Positions 33,248-44,650 of a stretch of DNA of 64,000 nucleotides are shown in pieces. Positions within the stretch are counted from its first letter, which is position 1, and every line of letters begins with the position of its first letter. The stretch spans positions 461,501 through 525,500 of the forward strand of contig JAAOOA010000149.1 of assembly GCA_012861695.1 (NCBI GenBank), given 5' to 3'. Below the pieces are notes generated by a model, which was not told the origin of the DNA, ran no database searches, and saw nothing but the letters and a program-made list of their open reading frames with translations. The DNA is from Trematomus loennbergii. Lineage: Eukaryota > Chordata > Actinopteri > Perciformes > Nototheniidae. The translations under genes were made by a program, and so were the position numbers.

Positions 33248-36200
33248 ATGGATCGATTCGAATTACCATCTCCACTGGTACTCACTGGCAACTTGGGAGA
33301 AAACTGGCGACGATGGGAACAACGCTTCCAAATCTACATGACCGCGAGTGGTGCAGACGGTAAGGACAGGAAGATTAAAGTGGCCATACTGCTGCATGCA
33401 CTAGGAGAGGAGGCTCTTGAAGTTTACAACACGCTAGACATCGCACACGGTGAAGATGAAGGTGAAGAAGCAGATGAACAGACTGTTAATGATATTCTAG
33501 CAGCATTCAGAGCCTATTGTCTGCCGAAGAAGAACACGGTGTTTGAGAGACATCAGTTTTGGGCACATCCTATGTCAGGTAACACCACGATTGAGAAATA
33601 TGTGACGGAGCTCAAGCAAAAGAGCAAGGATTGTGAATTTTATACCACAGAAAATGACATGATCAGAGACAAGATTGTGTTTAGTATGAATGACCAGAGA
33701 CTGAAAGAGAGACTTTTAAGAGAACCTAATCTCACATTAGAAAGGGCCATAGACACCTGCAGAGCTGCTGAGACGGCCAAAGTTCAAATGCTAGCTATGA
33801 ATGCAGCAGCCCAGGAGATGTCTGTACTTGCAGTGCACAAGAATAGTCGACAAGGACAAAAGACACGCACACCGCCTATACAACGTACACAAGACATGGG
33901 ACAAAGACATGAAACATGCAAACAATGTGATAAATCACACCAGCCAAGACAGTGTCCAGCATATGGAGTATCCTGCCATAATTGTGGAAAACAGAATCAC
34001 TATGCAAAAATGTGTAGGTCAGCTAAAGCCCAACATCACAAGACAGTACATGATGTTTCTCCGGAAATAGACACCCTATATATTGGGACAGTGAACATTG
34101 ATCAGCTGAAGTCTAAAGCTGACAAGTCGTGGCATTCTAATGTAAATGTTGACTGCATGTGTGTCAAGTTTAAGTTGGACACAGGAGCAGAGGCCAACGT
34201 CCTGCCACTGAAAGTATTCACAGCGATGACCCGAAAAGCCAGACGTGAAAGAAGAACACACCTCAAACTACAGCCTACAAAGACAGTGCTGGTGGCATAT
34301 GGAGGGATGAGATTGAAGCCGGAAGGGGTGGTAACACTCAAATGCTCCACTCCCAAAACACAGGCAAGTCTGACATTTTATGTTTCCAGGCACTCATCCA
34401 TTCCCATATTAGGAAACGAGGCATGTGAAGAACTGCGCCTGGTGAAAAGAGTGGACATTGACTCAATAGAAGTGAAACATCCCACAACAAAAGAGGAGCT
34501 CATAGCTCAGCACCCAACTGTCTTTGAGGGTTTAGGTGAGTTTGCTGGAGAATATCACATCCACACTGACCCCAAGGCCACACCTGTCATACATGGCTGT
34601 AGGAAAATACCACTGGCAGTAATGGACAGACTGAGAGACACTCTCGATGACTTGTTACAAGCTGATGTTATTGTACAGGTAACTGAGCCTACACCATGGG
34701 TTAATAGCCTCACAGAAAAAAAAGACAGAAAAAAGTTACGGGTTTGCTTGGATCCCAGTGACTTAAACAAAGCTATACTCAGGCAGCACTACTCCATTCC
34801 AACGACCGATGAAGTTCTGTGCAAACTAGCTGGTAAGAAACTTTTCACAGTGCTGGATGAAAAAGATGGATATTGGCAAATAAAGCTAGATAAAGAGTCA
34901 TCCCTACTGTGCACATTTAACACACCATGGGGGAGATACCGCTTTAAACGTCTTCCATTTGGGATCAAGTCAGCAAGTGAGGTTTTCCAGCAACGCAACT
35001 GTGAGACATTTGGAGATATCCAAGGGATCCACATCATTGCAGATGACATGATAATTGCTGCATCGTCAGAGAAAGAACACGATGAGATATTACAGAAAGT
35101 GATAGCCAGAGCAAAGGAGGCTAATGTAAAGTTCAACAAAGACAAGATACAGTACAAGGTGAGCAGTGTCAACTACATGGGCCATACTGTCACTTCAGAG
35201 GGTGTTAAAGCAGACAACGCTAAGATCAAGGCTATCACAGGCATGCCAACACCAACTGACAAAACAGGACTACAGCGATTGCTGGGCATGGTAAAATACC
35301 TAGCTCAGTACATCCCAGGTGAGGCCACCATATCAGCACCACTGAGACAGTTGTTGAGAAAAGACAGTGTGTGGCTGTGGCAGCACGAACATGATGAAGC
35401 AGTCAAAAAACTGAAAGATGCTCTCATTACAGCTCCTGTACTCAGTTATTTTGACCCAAAGAAACAGCTCATCATACAGGCAGATGCATCCAAAGATGGT
35501 TTGGGGGCATGTCTAATGCACGAGGGCCACCCAATTGCCTATGCATCAAGAGCACTAACACAAACAGAAAAGAACTATGCTCAAATAGAAAAGGAACTGT
35601 TAGCAATTGTCTTCTCTGTTAAGAGGTTCCATCAGTACGTGTACGGATTGAAAGTGGATGTGCAGTCAGACCACAAACCTCTGGAAAGCATTCTGAGAAA
35701 GCCGCTTGGAGCAGCTCCTTCCAGACTCCAACGGATGCTCCTCCAGCTGCAGCGATATGACTTGAATGTCATCTACACACCAGGTAAAGACCTACTGATT
35801 GCAGACACACTCTCACGAGCTGTCACACATGATGAACATTCAACAGTTGATGACATCACAGATGAGAAAGTTGTCTATGCTCTGGAGCCAACAGATGCTT
35901 TGAGCACTGAGATGCTGCAAAAGCTCAAAAGTGGAACAGCTAATGATGAAATACTACAGCTGCTGCAGGAAACACACAGACAGGGCTGGCCACGACACAG
36001 AAAACAAGTACACACTAAACTGGTTCAATACTGGCCTATCAGACATACTCTGTCAGTAATAGATGAGATAATGTTTGCAGGTGACAGGATAATCCTCCCG
36101 AGCCCGATGAGAAGTGACATGCTGCAAACATTACATGTGGCTCATCAAGGAATGCAGCGGACAAAAGCACTTGCCAGAAGGCACTGGTACTGGCCAGGTA

Positions 36201-37006
36201 TGTCAAGAGAGATAGAACAAATGGTCGAGAATTGTGGGACATGTCAGCAGTTCCAGCCCAGAAACCAGAGGGAGCCTCTGATATCACACGACATTCCTGA
36301 GCTTCCTTGGCTCAAAATAGGGGCTGACATCTTTGAAATAAAAGGACAATCATTCCTATTGATGGTCGACTACCTGTCAAAATATCCTGAGGTGCTTAAC
36401 ATTAACGACAAGACTTCACACACTGTCATTAAGAAAATGAAATCAGTCTTCTCCAGGATAGGAATACCAAAAGAGATAGTGTGTGACCATGTCCCATTCG
36501 CGAGTCAAGAAATGAGGAACTTTGCAGAATCATGGGGCATAAAACTCACTCATTCCAGCCCAGGCTATGCACAGTCCAATGGCCTGGCTGAAAGGACCGT
36601 ACAAACTGTTAAACATGTTCTTAAAAAAGCACAACTAACGAACACAGACCCTCATCTTGCCCTGCTCATCCTGAGAAACACACCTGTAACAGGCATGCAA
36701 TACTCACCCGCACAAATGCTCATGGGGAGAGTGCTAAGGAGCACCTTACCGAGCTCCACCGTGGTGCTTCACCTGCGGTGCCTAAGGATGTTCACTCGAC
36801 TCTCGAGAATCTACAGAGGAGGCAGCAGCAGTATTATGACAGAGGAACGAGGCCGCTTCCTGAGCTGCAACCAGGAAGTACTGTTCACATGGAAACTGAA
36901 CAGGGTTGGCGTCCAGCTTTGGTCACTGCACAGAGAGATGAGCCACGTTCCTATGATGTTGTCACATCTTCAGGTCAGCACTACAGGCGCAACAGGAGAA
37001 ATCTGA
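33248..37006 (+). CDS. Ty3/Gypsy gag-pol polyprotein, frameshifted near its 3' end
   Basis: ATG at 33248 (MDRFELPSPLVLTG) starts a long continuous frame. In order: a gag-like region; zinc knuckles (CKQCDKSHQPRQC and CHNCGKQNHYAKMC); aspartic protease (KLDTGAEANVLPL); reverse transcriptase with LDEKDGYWQIKL and the IIADDMII catalytic segment; RNase H (QADASKDGLGACL...YASRAL); integrase with the HHCC zinc region (HVAHQGMQR...CGTCQQF) and a DDE core whose second Asp is in VCDHVPF, not the usual DNG. After about 36765 this frame loses similarity and stops at 37006, while the next frame resumes the expected tail, so one indel is inferred. No envelope gene is seen. It is a retrotransposon and not a host gene. 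Confidence 0.9.
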   Translation: MDRFELPSPLVLTGNLGENWRRWEQRFQIYMTASGADGKDRKIKVAILLHALGEEALEVYNTLDIAHGEDEGEEADEQTVNDILAAFRAYCLPKKNTVFERHQFWAHPMSGNTTIEKYVTELKQKSKDCEFYTTENDMIRDKIVFSMNDQRLKERLLREPNLTLERAIDTCRAAETAKVQMLAMNAAAQEMSVLAVHKNSRQGQKTRTPPIQRTQDMGQRHETCKQCDKSHQPRQCPAYGVSCHNCGKQNHYAKMCRSAKAQHHKTVHDVSPEIDTLYIGTVNIDQLKSKADKSWHSNVNVDCMCVKFKLDTGAEANVLPLKVFTAMTRKARRERRTHLKLQPTKTVLVAYGGMRLKPEGVVTLKCSTPKTQASLTFYVSRHSSIPILGNEACEELRLVKRVDIDSIEVKHPTTKEELIAQHPTVFEGLGEFAGEYHIHTDPKATPVIHGCRKIPLAVMDRLRDTLDDLLQADVIVQVTEPTPWVNSLTEKKDRKKLRVCLDPSDLNKAILRQHYSIPTTDEVLCKLAGKKLFTVLDEKDGYWQIKLDKESSLLCTFNTPWGRYRFKRLPFGIKSASEVFQQRNCETFGDIQGIHIIADDMIIAASSEKEHDEILQKVIARAKEANVKFNKDKIQYKVSSVNYMGHTVTSEGVKADNAKIKAITGMPTPTDKTGLQRLLGMVKYLAQYIPGEATISAPLRQLLRKDSVWLWQHEHDEAVKKLKDALITAPVLSYFDPKKQLIIQADASKDGLGACLMHEGHPIAYASRALTQTEKNYAQIEKELLAIVFSVKRFHQYVYGLKVDVQSDHKPLESILRKPLGAAPSRLQRMLLQLQRYDLNVIYTPGKDLLIADTLSRAVTHDEHSTVDDITDEKVVYALEPTDALSTEMLQKLKSGTANDEILQLLQETHRQGWPRHRKQVHTKLVQYWPIRHTLSVIDEIMFAGDRIILPSPMRSDMLQTLHVAHQGMQRTKALARRHWYWPGMSREIEQMVENCGTCQQFQPRNQREPLISHDIPELPWLKIGADIFEIKGQSFLLMVDYLSKYPEVLNINDKTSHTVIKKMKSVFSRIGIPKEIVCDHVPFASQEMRNFAESWGIKLTHSSPGYAQSNGLAERTVQTVKHVLKKAQLTNTDPHLALLILRNTPVTGMQYSPAQMLMGRVLRSTLPSSTVVLHLRCLRMFTRLSRIYRGGSSSIMTEERGRFLSCNQEVLFTWKLNRVGVQLWSLHREMSHVPMMLSHLQVSTTGATGEI

Positions 37007-37200
37007 GGAAAACACACGACGCCCAAATGGACCCAGAACCTGACTTGCCTGAAGACAATCAACTATGCATGCCAGATGCAGACACATCAGAGACTGTTGA
37101 ATGTGAAATGTCATCACCGCAGAGCACAAGAAGAACCAGATGTGGCCGATTTATTCGACCACCTGAGAGATACAAAGATTTCCTAATTGGCTCAGGCTAA
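36778..37200 (+). pseudogene. C-terminal pol tail in a shifted frame
   Basis: From 36778 the +1-shifted frame reads a typical end of Gypsy integrase (YYDRGTRPLPELQPGSTVHM, later YRRNRRNLRKT, ending RFIRPPERYKDF), with a stop at 37198-37200. The break from the main frame is near 36765. Confidence 0.75.
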
Positions 37201-37460
37201 AGGTTGTGATAAGACACAGTTAATACGTTAAAAATCCTTACTCTATTTGCTAAAAAGAAAAAAGAGAAGAGTAAGGTGTGTTGTTTATATGAGGATGTTG
37301 GAGTGAAATACACTGATTCTAAGTTGACATGTTAATGTTCATACAAAATATAATTCCATATATTCTTATGTTAACAAGTGAACAATGTTAATATTGAGAC
37401 CGTTATAGAATGTTTACTACAGCAAATGTTATATGCAACGTTCATTGTAAGAAAGGAGGA

Positions 37461-37679
37461 TGTAGTATATAGTGCCGCGCACATATACCATCAGGACGTT
37501 ACTGATGTGGTGCGGCTGCGGAGTGATACTGTGTGTATGCAAGCCCGCATCTTGAACGCATGTATGTATCATGGCTGAAGACTTACTAAGTAAATAAAGA
37601 TGCCTCATACAAAGGTCTACGGATACCTTATTACTCTCCATGACCTGCGGTCAACTATATAGCATAAAGGACTATTACA
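37461..37679 (+). mobile_element. 3' LTR of Ty3/Gypsy retrotransposon
   Basis: 219 bp, matching the 5' LTR throughout by eye, preceded by the purine tract AAGAAAGGAGGA. The flanks of the two LTRs (ATCTA and CCAGC) do not form a target duplication. Confidence 0.9.
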
Positions 37680-38104
37680 CCAGCTGTGTGCGTCACTCTT
37701 TACAGGGTTCTTACACCTTTTCCAAAGTCAAATTCAAGCACTTTTCAAGCATTTTCAAGGTGCATTTTCAAGCTTTTCAAGCATCTTACAGCTGTTGTAA
37801 ATGACATATTTATATACACATACTTATACTCAAATGATTATTTCCCTACCTCACATTAAATCAGATGTTCTTTATGCTATAAACAACCAAATGTGTGTTT
37901 CATAATAGCATTCTACATGAGGATGAAAAATTAAAAATGTTAGAAAAGAAAACTAAGTTTAATATTTCAAAATGAGTGACCCATCTGTACGTAGACTGGG
38001 CATCCCATATAACCTGGCTGAGCCAATATAAAACAATCAGCCAAATAACTTTTCAATACATTATTGATTACTATTTTTGAGGTACTTTTAGGTTGGCAGT
38101 AAAC

Positions 38105-38466
38105 ACAAGTCAGAGGTAAATGGTGTACTTCTATGCCACTACAGTTCAGAGGTACATGGAGTACTTTGACTCCACTACAGTTCAGAGGTACATGGTGTAC
38201 TTCTACTCCACTACAGTCCAGAGGTACATGGTGTACTTATACTCCACTACAGTCCAGAGGTACATGGTGTACTTTTACTCCACTACAGTTCAGAGGTACA
38301 TGGTGTACTTCTACTCCACTACAGTCCAGAGGTACATGGAGTACTTTGACTCCACTACAGTTCAGAGGTACATGGTGTACTTCTACTCCACTACAGTCCA
38401 GAGGTACATGGTGTACTTATACTCCACTACAGTCCAGAGGTACATGGTGTACTTTGACTCCACTAC
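38105..38466. repeat. 36-bp tandem repeat, about 10 units
   Basis: The unit contains CTCCACTACAG(T/C)(T/C)CAGAGGTA followed by CATGGTGTACTT. It is an expansion of a segment of the AGTA family; the copy at 49630-49745 has about three units. Since 36 is divisible by 3, it gives repetitive ORFs with no known domain. Confidence 0.9.
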
Positions 38467-38745
38467 ATGTATTTAATACCTTTAGTTACTTCACAGATGT
38501 GGATGAATGATGTGAAATATAATCAAGTGTTAAATCAGACTTTAGTTCCACCTGGAGTAAATCCACAAGCTACTCTGTAGTATACAAAGTTATTCAAACT
38601 AGCTGCACCTTTACCAGCTTTGAGAACACTTTCATGATCAATCATTATAAACATATCATATACAATTATTAGGATGCTCCGATCGCCAATTGTGGAGCCG
38701 ATCGCCGGAATCAGTATCGGCCGATACCGCTCTCTTTTCCTCTCT

Positions 38746-38779
<34 letters not shown>

Positions 38780-39101
38780 AGCCCGTCAGTATCTCCTGCA
38801 GCTCACTGATCCAGTAATGAGCGACCCGACAGTGAAGAATAAATATATTTTTAACTAGTTTAGCTTCTTCCAGAGGTAGATAAAATAGCTAAGTGTGTTA
38901 GGTCTAACTCTTAGTGTGTGTTCTGCTCCGCTCACCGGTCCGTCACAGCGGTGGAGCTGCAGGATTTCTGCTTCACACACACGTTGCATACCGCTATTTT
39001 ATTGGACACTTAAAATACTGCCTAGTGAAGCATTTTGGCGAGCTTGTTTTGCCGCGCACAGAGAAAAGTGTCATGTATTTTACATGCAACGATAGCCTAA
39101 T

Positions 39102-39281
39102 CTAAAATGCTCTACTATGGCGTACCTTTCGTGTGGTGTGTGGCTCGTCAGCGCAGACTCTCGCATCGTTATTGTTGCACACTTTGCAGGAGGCTACTCT
39201 TGGGCTTGACCCTCGTCTTAGCCATGGCTTGTATTTGTCTTCTGCTAGCCAACGCTCGTTGAAACGGCAACCTCCTGGCAT
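39102..39281 (-). pseudogene. hAT-type transposase N-terminal fragment
   Basis: On the - strand MPGGCRFNERWLAEDKYKPW is followed by a CKVC motif. The FN(E/D)xWL...W...CxxC pattern is the N-terminal zinc-binding region of many fish hAT transposon proteins. It is short and isolated, with no catalytic part. Confidence 0.55.
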
Positions 39282-39584
39282 ACTGTCATCTATCACTCTC
39301 AACAGAATGCCCAGGTCACACACGTAACAAACACACTTGCCGGTCACGCGCATAGCGCGGGAAGGCCGGAGCGGAGCTGTTTTATGTAAAAGCGAAGCAA
39401 TTAAGCGCGCTCCGACTTCTTTATTTCCTTTTAATCTAAAAAGCGAAGTAAAGCATTTACAATTTCAAGCACTTTATCCCAAATTCAAGCACCATTCCCA
39501 AAATTCAAGCACTTTTCAAACCTTGAAAACACCTCGTACAATTTCAAGCATTTTCAAGGATTTCCAGCACCCGTACGCACCCTG

Positions 39585-39976
39585 TCTTTAGTGTCCCCTG
39601 GTCTCCCAGCTGTGGGAGACTTTTTAGTGTCCCTGGTCTCCCAGCTGTGTGCGTCACTTTTTAGTGTCCCCTGATCTCCCAGCTGTGTGCGTCACTCTTT
39701 AGTGTCCCCTGGTCTCCCAGCTGTGTGCGTCACCTTTTAGTCTCCCCTGGTCTCCCAGCTGTGTGCGTCACCTTTTAGTGTCCCCTGGTCTCCCAGCTGT
39801 GTGCGTCACTCTTTAGTGTCCCCTGCTCTCCCAGCTGTGTGCGTCACTCTTTAGTGTCCCCTGGTCTCCCAGCTGTGTGCGTCACCTTTTAGTGTCCCCT
39901 GGTCTCCCAGCTGTGTGCGTCACCTTTTAGTGTCCCCTGGTCTCCCAGCTGTGTGCGTCACTTTTTAGTGTCCCCT
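39585..39976. repeat. 38-bp minisatellite, about 10 units
   Basis: Units contain GTCTCCCAGCTGTGTGCGTC then ACTTTTTAGTGTCCCCTG with small variation. One further partial unit lies left of the hAT insertion at 37680-37702. Confidence 0.95.
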
Positions 39977-40628
39977 GTCTTTTGGAACATTTGTTTTTAT
40001 ATTTGCAGCGTTTGCAAGCTGCAGCGGGTTTCTCCTAATGGAAATGTTTCTGGGCGGTTGTAGCACGTTTGCAACTATCAAACACCGTATTAATTGGCCT
40101 AAAATGAACTTAAAACTGTCTCATGTTGCCTTTAAGCGTTAACAACCATTTATATACTTTGAAAGCCTAAAATCAGTCAAATGACTGAATCACACATTGT
40201 AAGGACCTGTTCAGCCAATGAGAGGTGATTCTCTAATATGTTTAATCTGAATGAGTGTTTGCATGCGCAGTGTGAAATTATTTTGGTGTTTTTTTCTGTA
40301 TCTTTGCCAATTCTTCACAAATTCTTTGCACTTTAGTGAAAGCAGGGAAAGCAACAAAGGGAAATGAATGGTTTGAACAGGTTTCATTTATGTGTGGGAG
40401 AATTTGATTTCTGCATTTTCATGTAGCAGTAATGGTGACAAATGCAATCATCAACTTCACTATCATTAAGATTAATGTAATTTAAAATAATAATATCATT
40501 CAGTGAACTATAAGGTGCATTTTATGATCTACATCATATTTCCTTTTGAATCATTTTAAACAAGTCTCTCTATATTACAGTGGACATACAGTGAAATACA
40601 AAATAATTGATATTGCAAAGGTTACGCT
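39977..40628. other. Non-coding stretch, nothing recognised
   Basis: AT-rich single-copy-looking sequence without a supported exon or repeat end. Confidence 0.4.
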
Positions 40629-41173
40629 TTAAAGGTCCCCTATTATGCTCTTTTCAACAATATGTTATAGGTCTCAGATATATACAGAACATGTCTCTGA
40701 TTGGCTGAAACACCAAACAGATCATTGCAGCATCCCATAATCCCCTCTGTTTCAGCCCTGTTTCCAAAGTGCTGATTCTCTGTCTGTTACTTTAGATGAA
40801 AATAAGGAGCCCCTCCCCACGCCCCTCTGAGAGAGATTTGGTTACAAAGAACTCAATAGCCGCGTTCACACCGGAGTACTTTCACCGTACTTTTCGCGTT
40901 TTAGTTCCGTGAGTACCCCTTATGTCGCGTTCACACCAAAAATCGTACTTAATCTCGGGTACTTTTACCCCCATTTTTAGAGCCAGCTCAGAGAGCGTAC
41001 TTTTCTGTGGGTGAAAAGTGCTCCAAAAGTGCCCCAGTGCTGATTGGCTGGGCGAATTGCAAACCACGCCCCGTAGAACTGTGGAATATTGTGTAGAGCC
41101 GCATTGTTTTGCCTCGCTACAACAACCTCAGCGCACCAAGAAGAGTAGTTTGTTTTTTTAACGCAGTGAAATA

Positions 41174-42667
41174 ATGACAAACATGAAGAAATCCGAGCGA
41201 TGGACTGATGAGGAGGTATCAGCGCTTCTCTACATCTACGCCGACGACACGACGCAGGGAATGCTGTTGAAGCCAGTACCCAATTCCAAGATCTTCGATC
41301 GTTGTTCGAAGTTGTTGCTTGAGATGGGAATCTTGCACAGCGCCACGGCATGCCGGCTGAAAATCAAGAAACTCCGCCAGGACTACAAGAAAACTAAAGA
41401 CTGGAACAATAAAAGTGGTAACGACCGGAGGACCACGAAATGGTTTGACCGCTTGGATGCTTTGCTTGGGAGCAGACCATCATTCAAGGGTCCAGCATCG
41501 AGCCTTGATTCGGGCACTATGGCATCGGAGGCCGCTCCAACGGCGAATTTAGAGGTCGACAACGACGAAGGTAAAAGCAACTACATGCACTGGGGTTTTA
41601 ATCTGCACAATAATGGTCTCAGATGTACTTTTATTTGCTCAGTAGATCAAGCTAGGCTAAACTAGCTAACACTGGCCCCGAGCTGGCTAATAACATCTAG
41701 CTATTAAAACGTTTTGACTAGTGAATAACTGTGCAGTGTTTCTGTAATTTGCTTCACTAACTCATGAACTAATCATGTGTTTCAGGCGAGGAAAATCAGC
41801 AACAACACTCGGTATTGGAAACAAGCGAGGTTCTTGGCGTTGGAGATCAGAGCTTGCTCGCTTGCTCGTCCCCCTTACCGGCAACCAAACGCAAAGGTAA
41901 ACACACTGTAACTTTGTCTTGAAAGAACGTACGCATGGAACAGATGTTCACAATCATATTTCCTTCTTGGTACAATTATGAAACAGCGTGAAAGAGAAAA
42001 TTTCGCGCCTTTTTACTCTCTTACAAACATTGTAAACATCCGGGCTAGAGGTCACATGACTTCCGGTAAGAAATCGCTTCCACTTGGAGCATATATCGCC
42101 ACCTACTGTTGATTAAATCCTTGTCCTCAGACCAGTGCTTTTGAAGCATTTGAAGATCAGCTTGTTTGCTTCATTTCTTGATTTACTTTCATATATTGAC
42201 TTGAAATCCATGTCCTTGATGTTGAGTTGTTCCAGTGCAGTTATCAGAATGAGTCTTTGTCTGTTATAATCCAGGCAGCTAAAAAATACATGATGTATGT
42301 CTCTGGTTGTTGATCTTGTATCTTGCTTATTTTCCCCTCTTAGGAAAGCGGACACAGGATGCACTTTTCCTCGAGACCGTCCAGGCGTTGGAGGACCAGC
42401 GTGCCGTGGCGAATGAGTCGCTGCGCGTAGATCAGGTGGTGCAGTTCAGCCAGACCCAGGAAGCGGAGGCCAGAATGATCACCTCGATGGAGCGCCAGTC
42501 AGAACTGGCTGCAGCAGATGGAGCGCCAGCGGCACCAGGATGAAGTGTTGGCGCTGCGCCAGGAGCTGCGCCAGGAGCGGCAGGATGAGCAACAAGCGGC
42601 ATTTAACACTGGGTTTCTGGAAGTGCTTTCCCAGCTAGTGAAAGCCAACAGGTCTTCCTCCAAATAG
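41174..42667 (+). pseudogene. Harbinger Myb/SANT-like DNA-binding protein gene (three exons, likely frameshifted)
   Basis: Exons are 41174-41570, 41786-41896 and 42344-42667, joined in phase 1 with good GT-AG signals. Exon 1 encodes a trihelix/SANT-like domain (ERWTDEEVSALLYIYAD, ACRLKIKKLRQDYKKTKD, KWFDRLDALLGSRPS). This partner protein helps Harbinger transposase reach the nucleus and its DNA target in known members. Exon 3 encodes a Glu/Gln-rich helix, probably a coiled coil. Its annotated frame stops at 42541, but the expected helix (RQELRQERQDEQ, LVKANRSSSK) continues in another frame to the stop at 42667. One indel near 42500 is therefore inferred. Intron 2 contains a LINE fragment. AATAAA is at about 42920. 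Confidence 0.75.
42113..42300 (-). pseudogene. LINE reverse-transcriptase C-terminal fragment
   Basis: On the - strand HHVFFSCLDYNRQRLILITA, then KSRNEANKLIFKCFKSTGLR. The Hx(V/I)FFxC...YNxxR pattern is typical of the C-terminal end of non-LTR retrotransposon ORF2. It sits in intron 2 of the SANT-like gene. Confidence 0.4.
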
Positions 42668-43875
42668 TGGCCCTGTTAATGTCTGCTGCTGAGCCTATGC
42701 CTAGTTTAGGCATAGTTTAGTTAAGTTGAGTTTATTTGGTTTTTGTAAATACTGACACACGACACACAACTTTGCACCAAGGTGTGTATGCTGCTGAGTT
42801 TTTTTTATTTATATTATTACTGTTATCACTTTATTTTATACTGACATGTCCAACTGACACTTTGTCACTTTATTTACATTAAAAAATTGTTCTAATTTCA
42901 TGTTATGTCATATGCTGCAATAAAGAAAACCAACATGGCGATTAAATCATCTTGCTTATTTCTGACACTTTATCTTTAGTGACCTGTGTAGCATCCTATA
43001 CATCACATGTAAGTGAGTATTCTGATACCATCATGTTTCATCGGTTATAAACTGGCAAAGCTTTATTTTCATTTATCATCAATGTTGCAACCTTGTGGAG
43101 GAATGGCAGCGGCACATACACAAATATGATATTTATATCATTTTAAAAGACCTAAACTTTTAATTCCCCCACATTTCACACAACACAACATGGAGTCCAC
43201 TATGGGCCAAAAATGACATGAAAGTTTCCATTTTTTATGTTTTTATTTCCAAAATGAAACCATAAAAAAACTAGGGTTGTGAATGCTAGGTTAGTATCAT
43301 CATAGGGCAAAATAAAGACTGATGCACCAATGAAACTAGGGGTATGGTGACTTAGTTTGAATACAGTCACGTCACGTTCAAAATGGCCCATGTAAAAAGT
43401 AAAGTGCTCAAAAGCAGCTAGTTTACTATGAATTCAAGTTTACATTAAAAAGCAGAACAATTATCAATACATTTCTGAAGTGATTTACCGATTTCTACTT
43501 CCCCTCGTCTCGTTTTCAAGATTTGTTGACAGCAGAGCCGTATAATAGAAGAGTTACGACATAAAAAATTGTTCTATTTCATGTTATGTCTTGAGAGTGC
43601 AATAAAGAAAACCGACATGGCGATTAAACAGATCCTTATTTTATATTGTTATTACTGTTATTATATAGTACAACTGACACTTTATTTTATATTGACAATG
43701 TTTAGTGACATGTACAACTGACACTTTAGTTACTAACATGTATGTTAGTTTGGCTACTATTACACTATTGTAATGTTGCCTGTCTTGACTGCAAAATGAA
43801 AGAGAGAAACAAAAGCACCGTAGAAATGATCAGCTTTATTGTCAATAATGTTTACATTTATTGTTTAGAATGTAC
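42668..43875. other. Spacer between the convergent Harbinger genes
   Basis: AT-rich. It contains two direct copies of a 40-50-bp block, TTCATGTTATGTC...AATAAAGAAAACC(A/G)ACATGGCG, at 42897-42947 and 43569-43625. No coding potential is seen. Confidence 0.6.
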
Positions 43876-44650
43876 AATTTACACGCTGTTCAGATGCCTC
43901 ATAAGGGCTGTGCGCGTGTCTTGCCCCCCAGCCTCGGCAATGGCTGGCGCTGGCCCATCAAGCTGGGTCGCCGGTAAGGCAGTCCATTCGTCCCTGTACT
44001 CATCATCATTACTTTCACAAAGGTTATGTAACACGCAACATGCTGCCACTGGATTTTGATCTTGTCCATCTTGCAGTCGTTTCTTTTCATCAAGCACCGC
44101 CACCTGCCCTTCAATCTGCCAAAAGCGTTCTCCACCACCACTCGTGCTTGGCTTGTTTTGTGATTGTACACAAGTTGCTCGGGTGTGAGCCTTCCTTGGA
44201 AAGGTTTCATCAGCCATCTTTGCAGGGTGTAGGCTGAGTCACCAAGGATATAGTAACCCACATCATGTCCACCAATATTCTTTGTTACATGAGGAAGTAG
44301 ACCACCCTTATCCGCAAAACTACACAGTGATGACATGCCAACACTCTGCTATCATGCATGCTACCTGGTAAGCCAACAAAAACATTCCAAAAGAGGCCTC
44401 TACCATCCACAACACCCTGCAGGACGAGCGAGTGCCAGCCTTTGCGGTTGAAATACTCGTTGTGGTATTCCTCTGGTCTCAGAATGGGGATGTGTGATCC
44501 ATCTACTGCACCTACACACTGTGGCACACCCCATCTGCGCTCAAAAAATAGCGCCATCTCCTCTAACTTCTCAGCGTTGTTAGGATAGAACACTTTTCTG
44601 TGGCTGAATAGCCCCCCTCTCTCCGCGCCGTTCGTTGGATGAGGCTGAAA
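43876..44650 (-). pseudogene. Harbinger DDE transposase, catalytic part, frameshifted
   Basis: On the - strand three overlapping frames together cover a DDE_Tnp_4 nuclease. The first frame has RWGVPQCVGAVDGSHIPI (first catalytic Asp) and LPGSMHDSRVL. The second has GGHDVGYYILGDSAYTLQRW (second Asp) and RVVVENAFGRLKGRWRCLMK (Glu). The third has VAACCVLHNLCESNDDEYRD and a tail to 43879. At least two indels separate these frames, near 44320 and 44100. The catalytic triad is visible, but no intact protein is encoded. It is convergent with the SANT-like gene, as in other Harbinger elements. Confidence 0.85.

Larger units (their letters stand above)
37703..39584. mobile_element. hAT-like element inserted in a minisatellite
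   Basis: The left end CAGGGTTCTTACACC and the right end CCCGTACGCACCCTG are inverted, with TTCAAGCA-rich subterminal sequence. TCTTTA flanks it at 37697-37702 and 39585-39590, and the adjacent minisatellite units show the uninterrupted site. It holds AGTA-family sequence, a CT repeat (38751-38776) and a hAT N-terminal fragment. Confidence 0.75.

Noticed and set aside
38120..38510. Two repetitive ORFs of 118 and 125 codons
   Set aside because: They are translations of the 36-bp tandem repeat.
41383..41580. - strand ORF opposite the SANT-like exon
   Set aside because: Shadow of the + strand exon; no domain.
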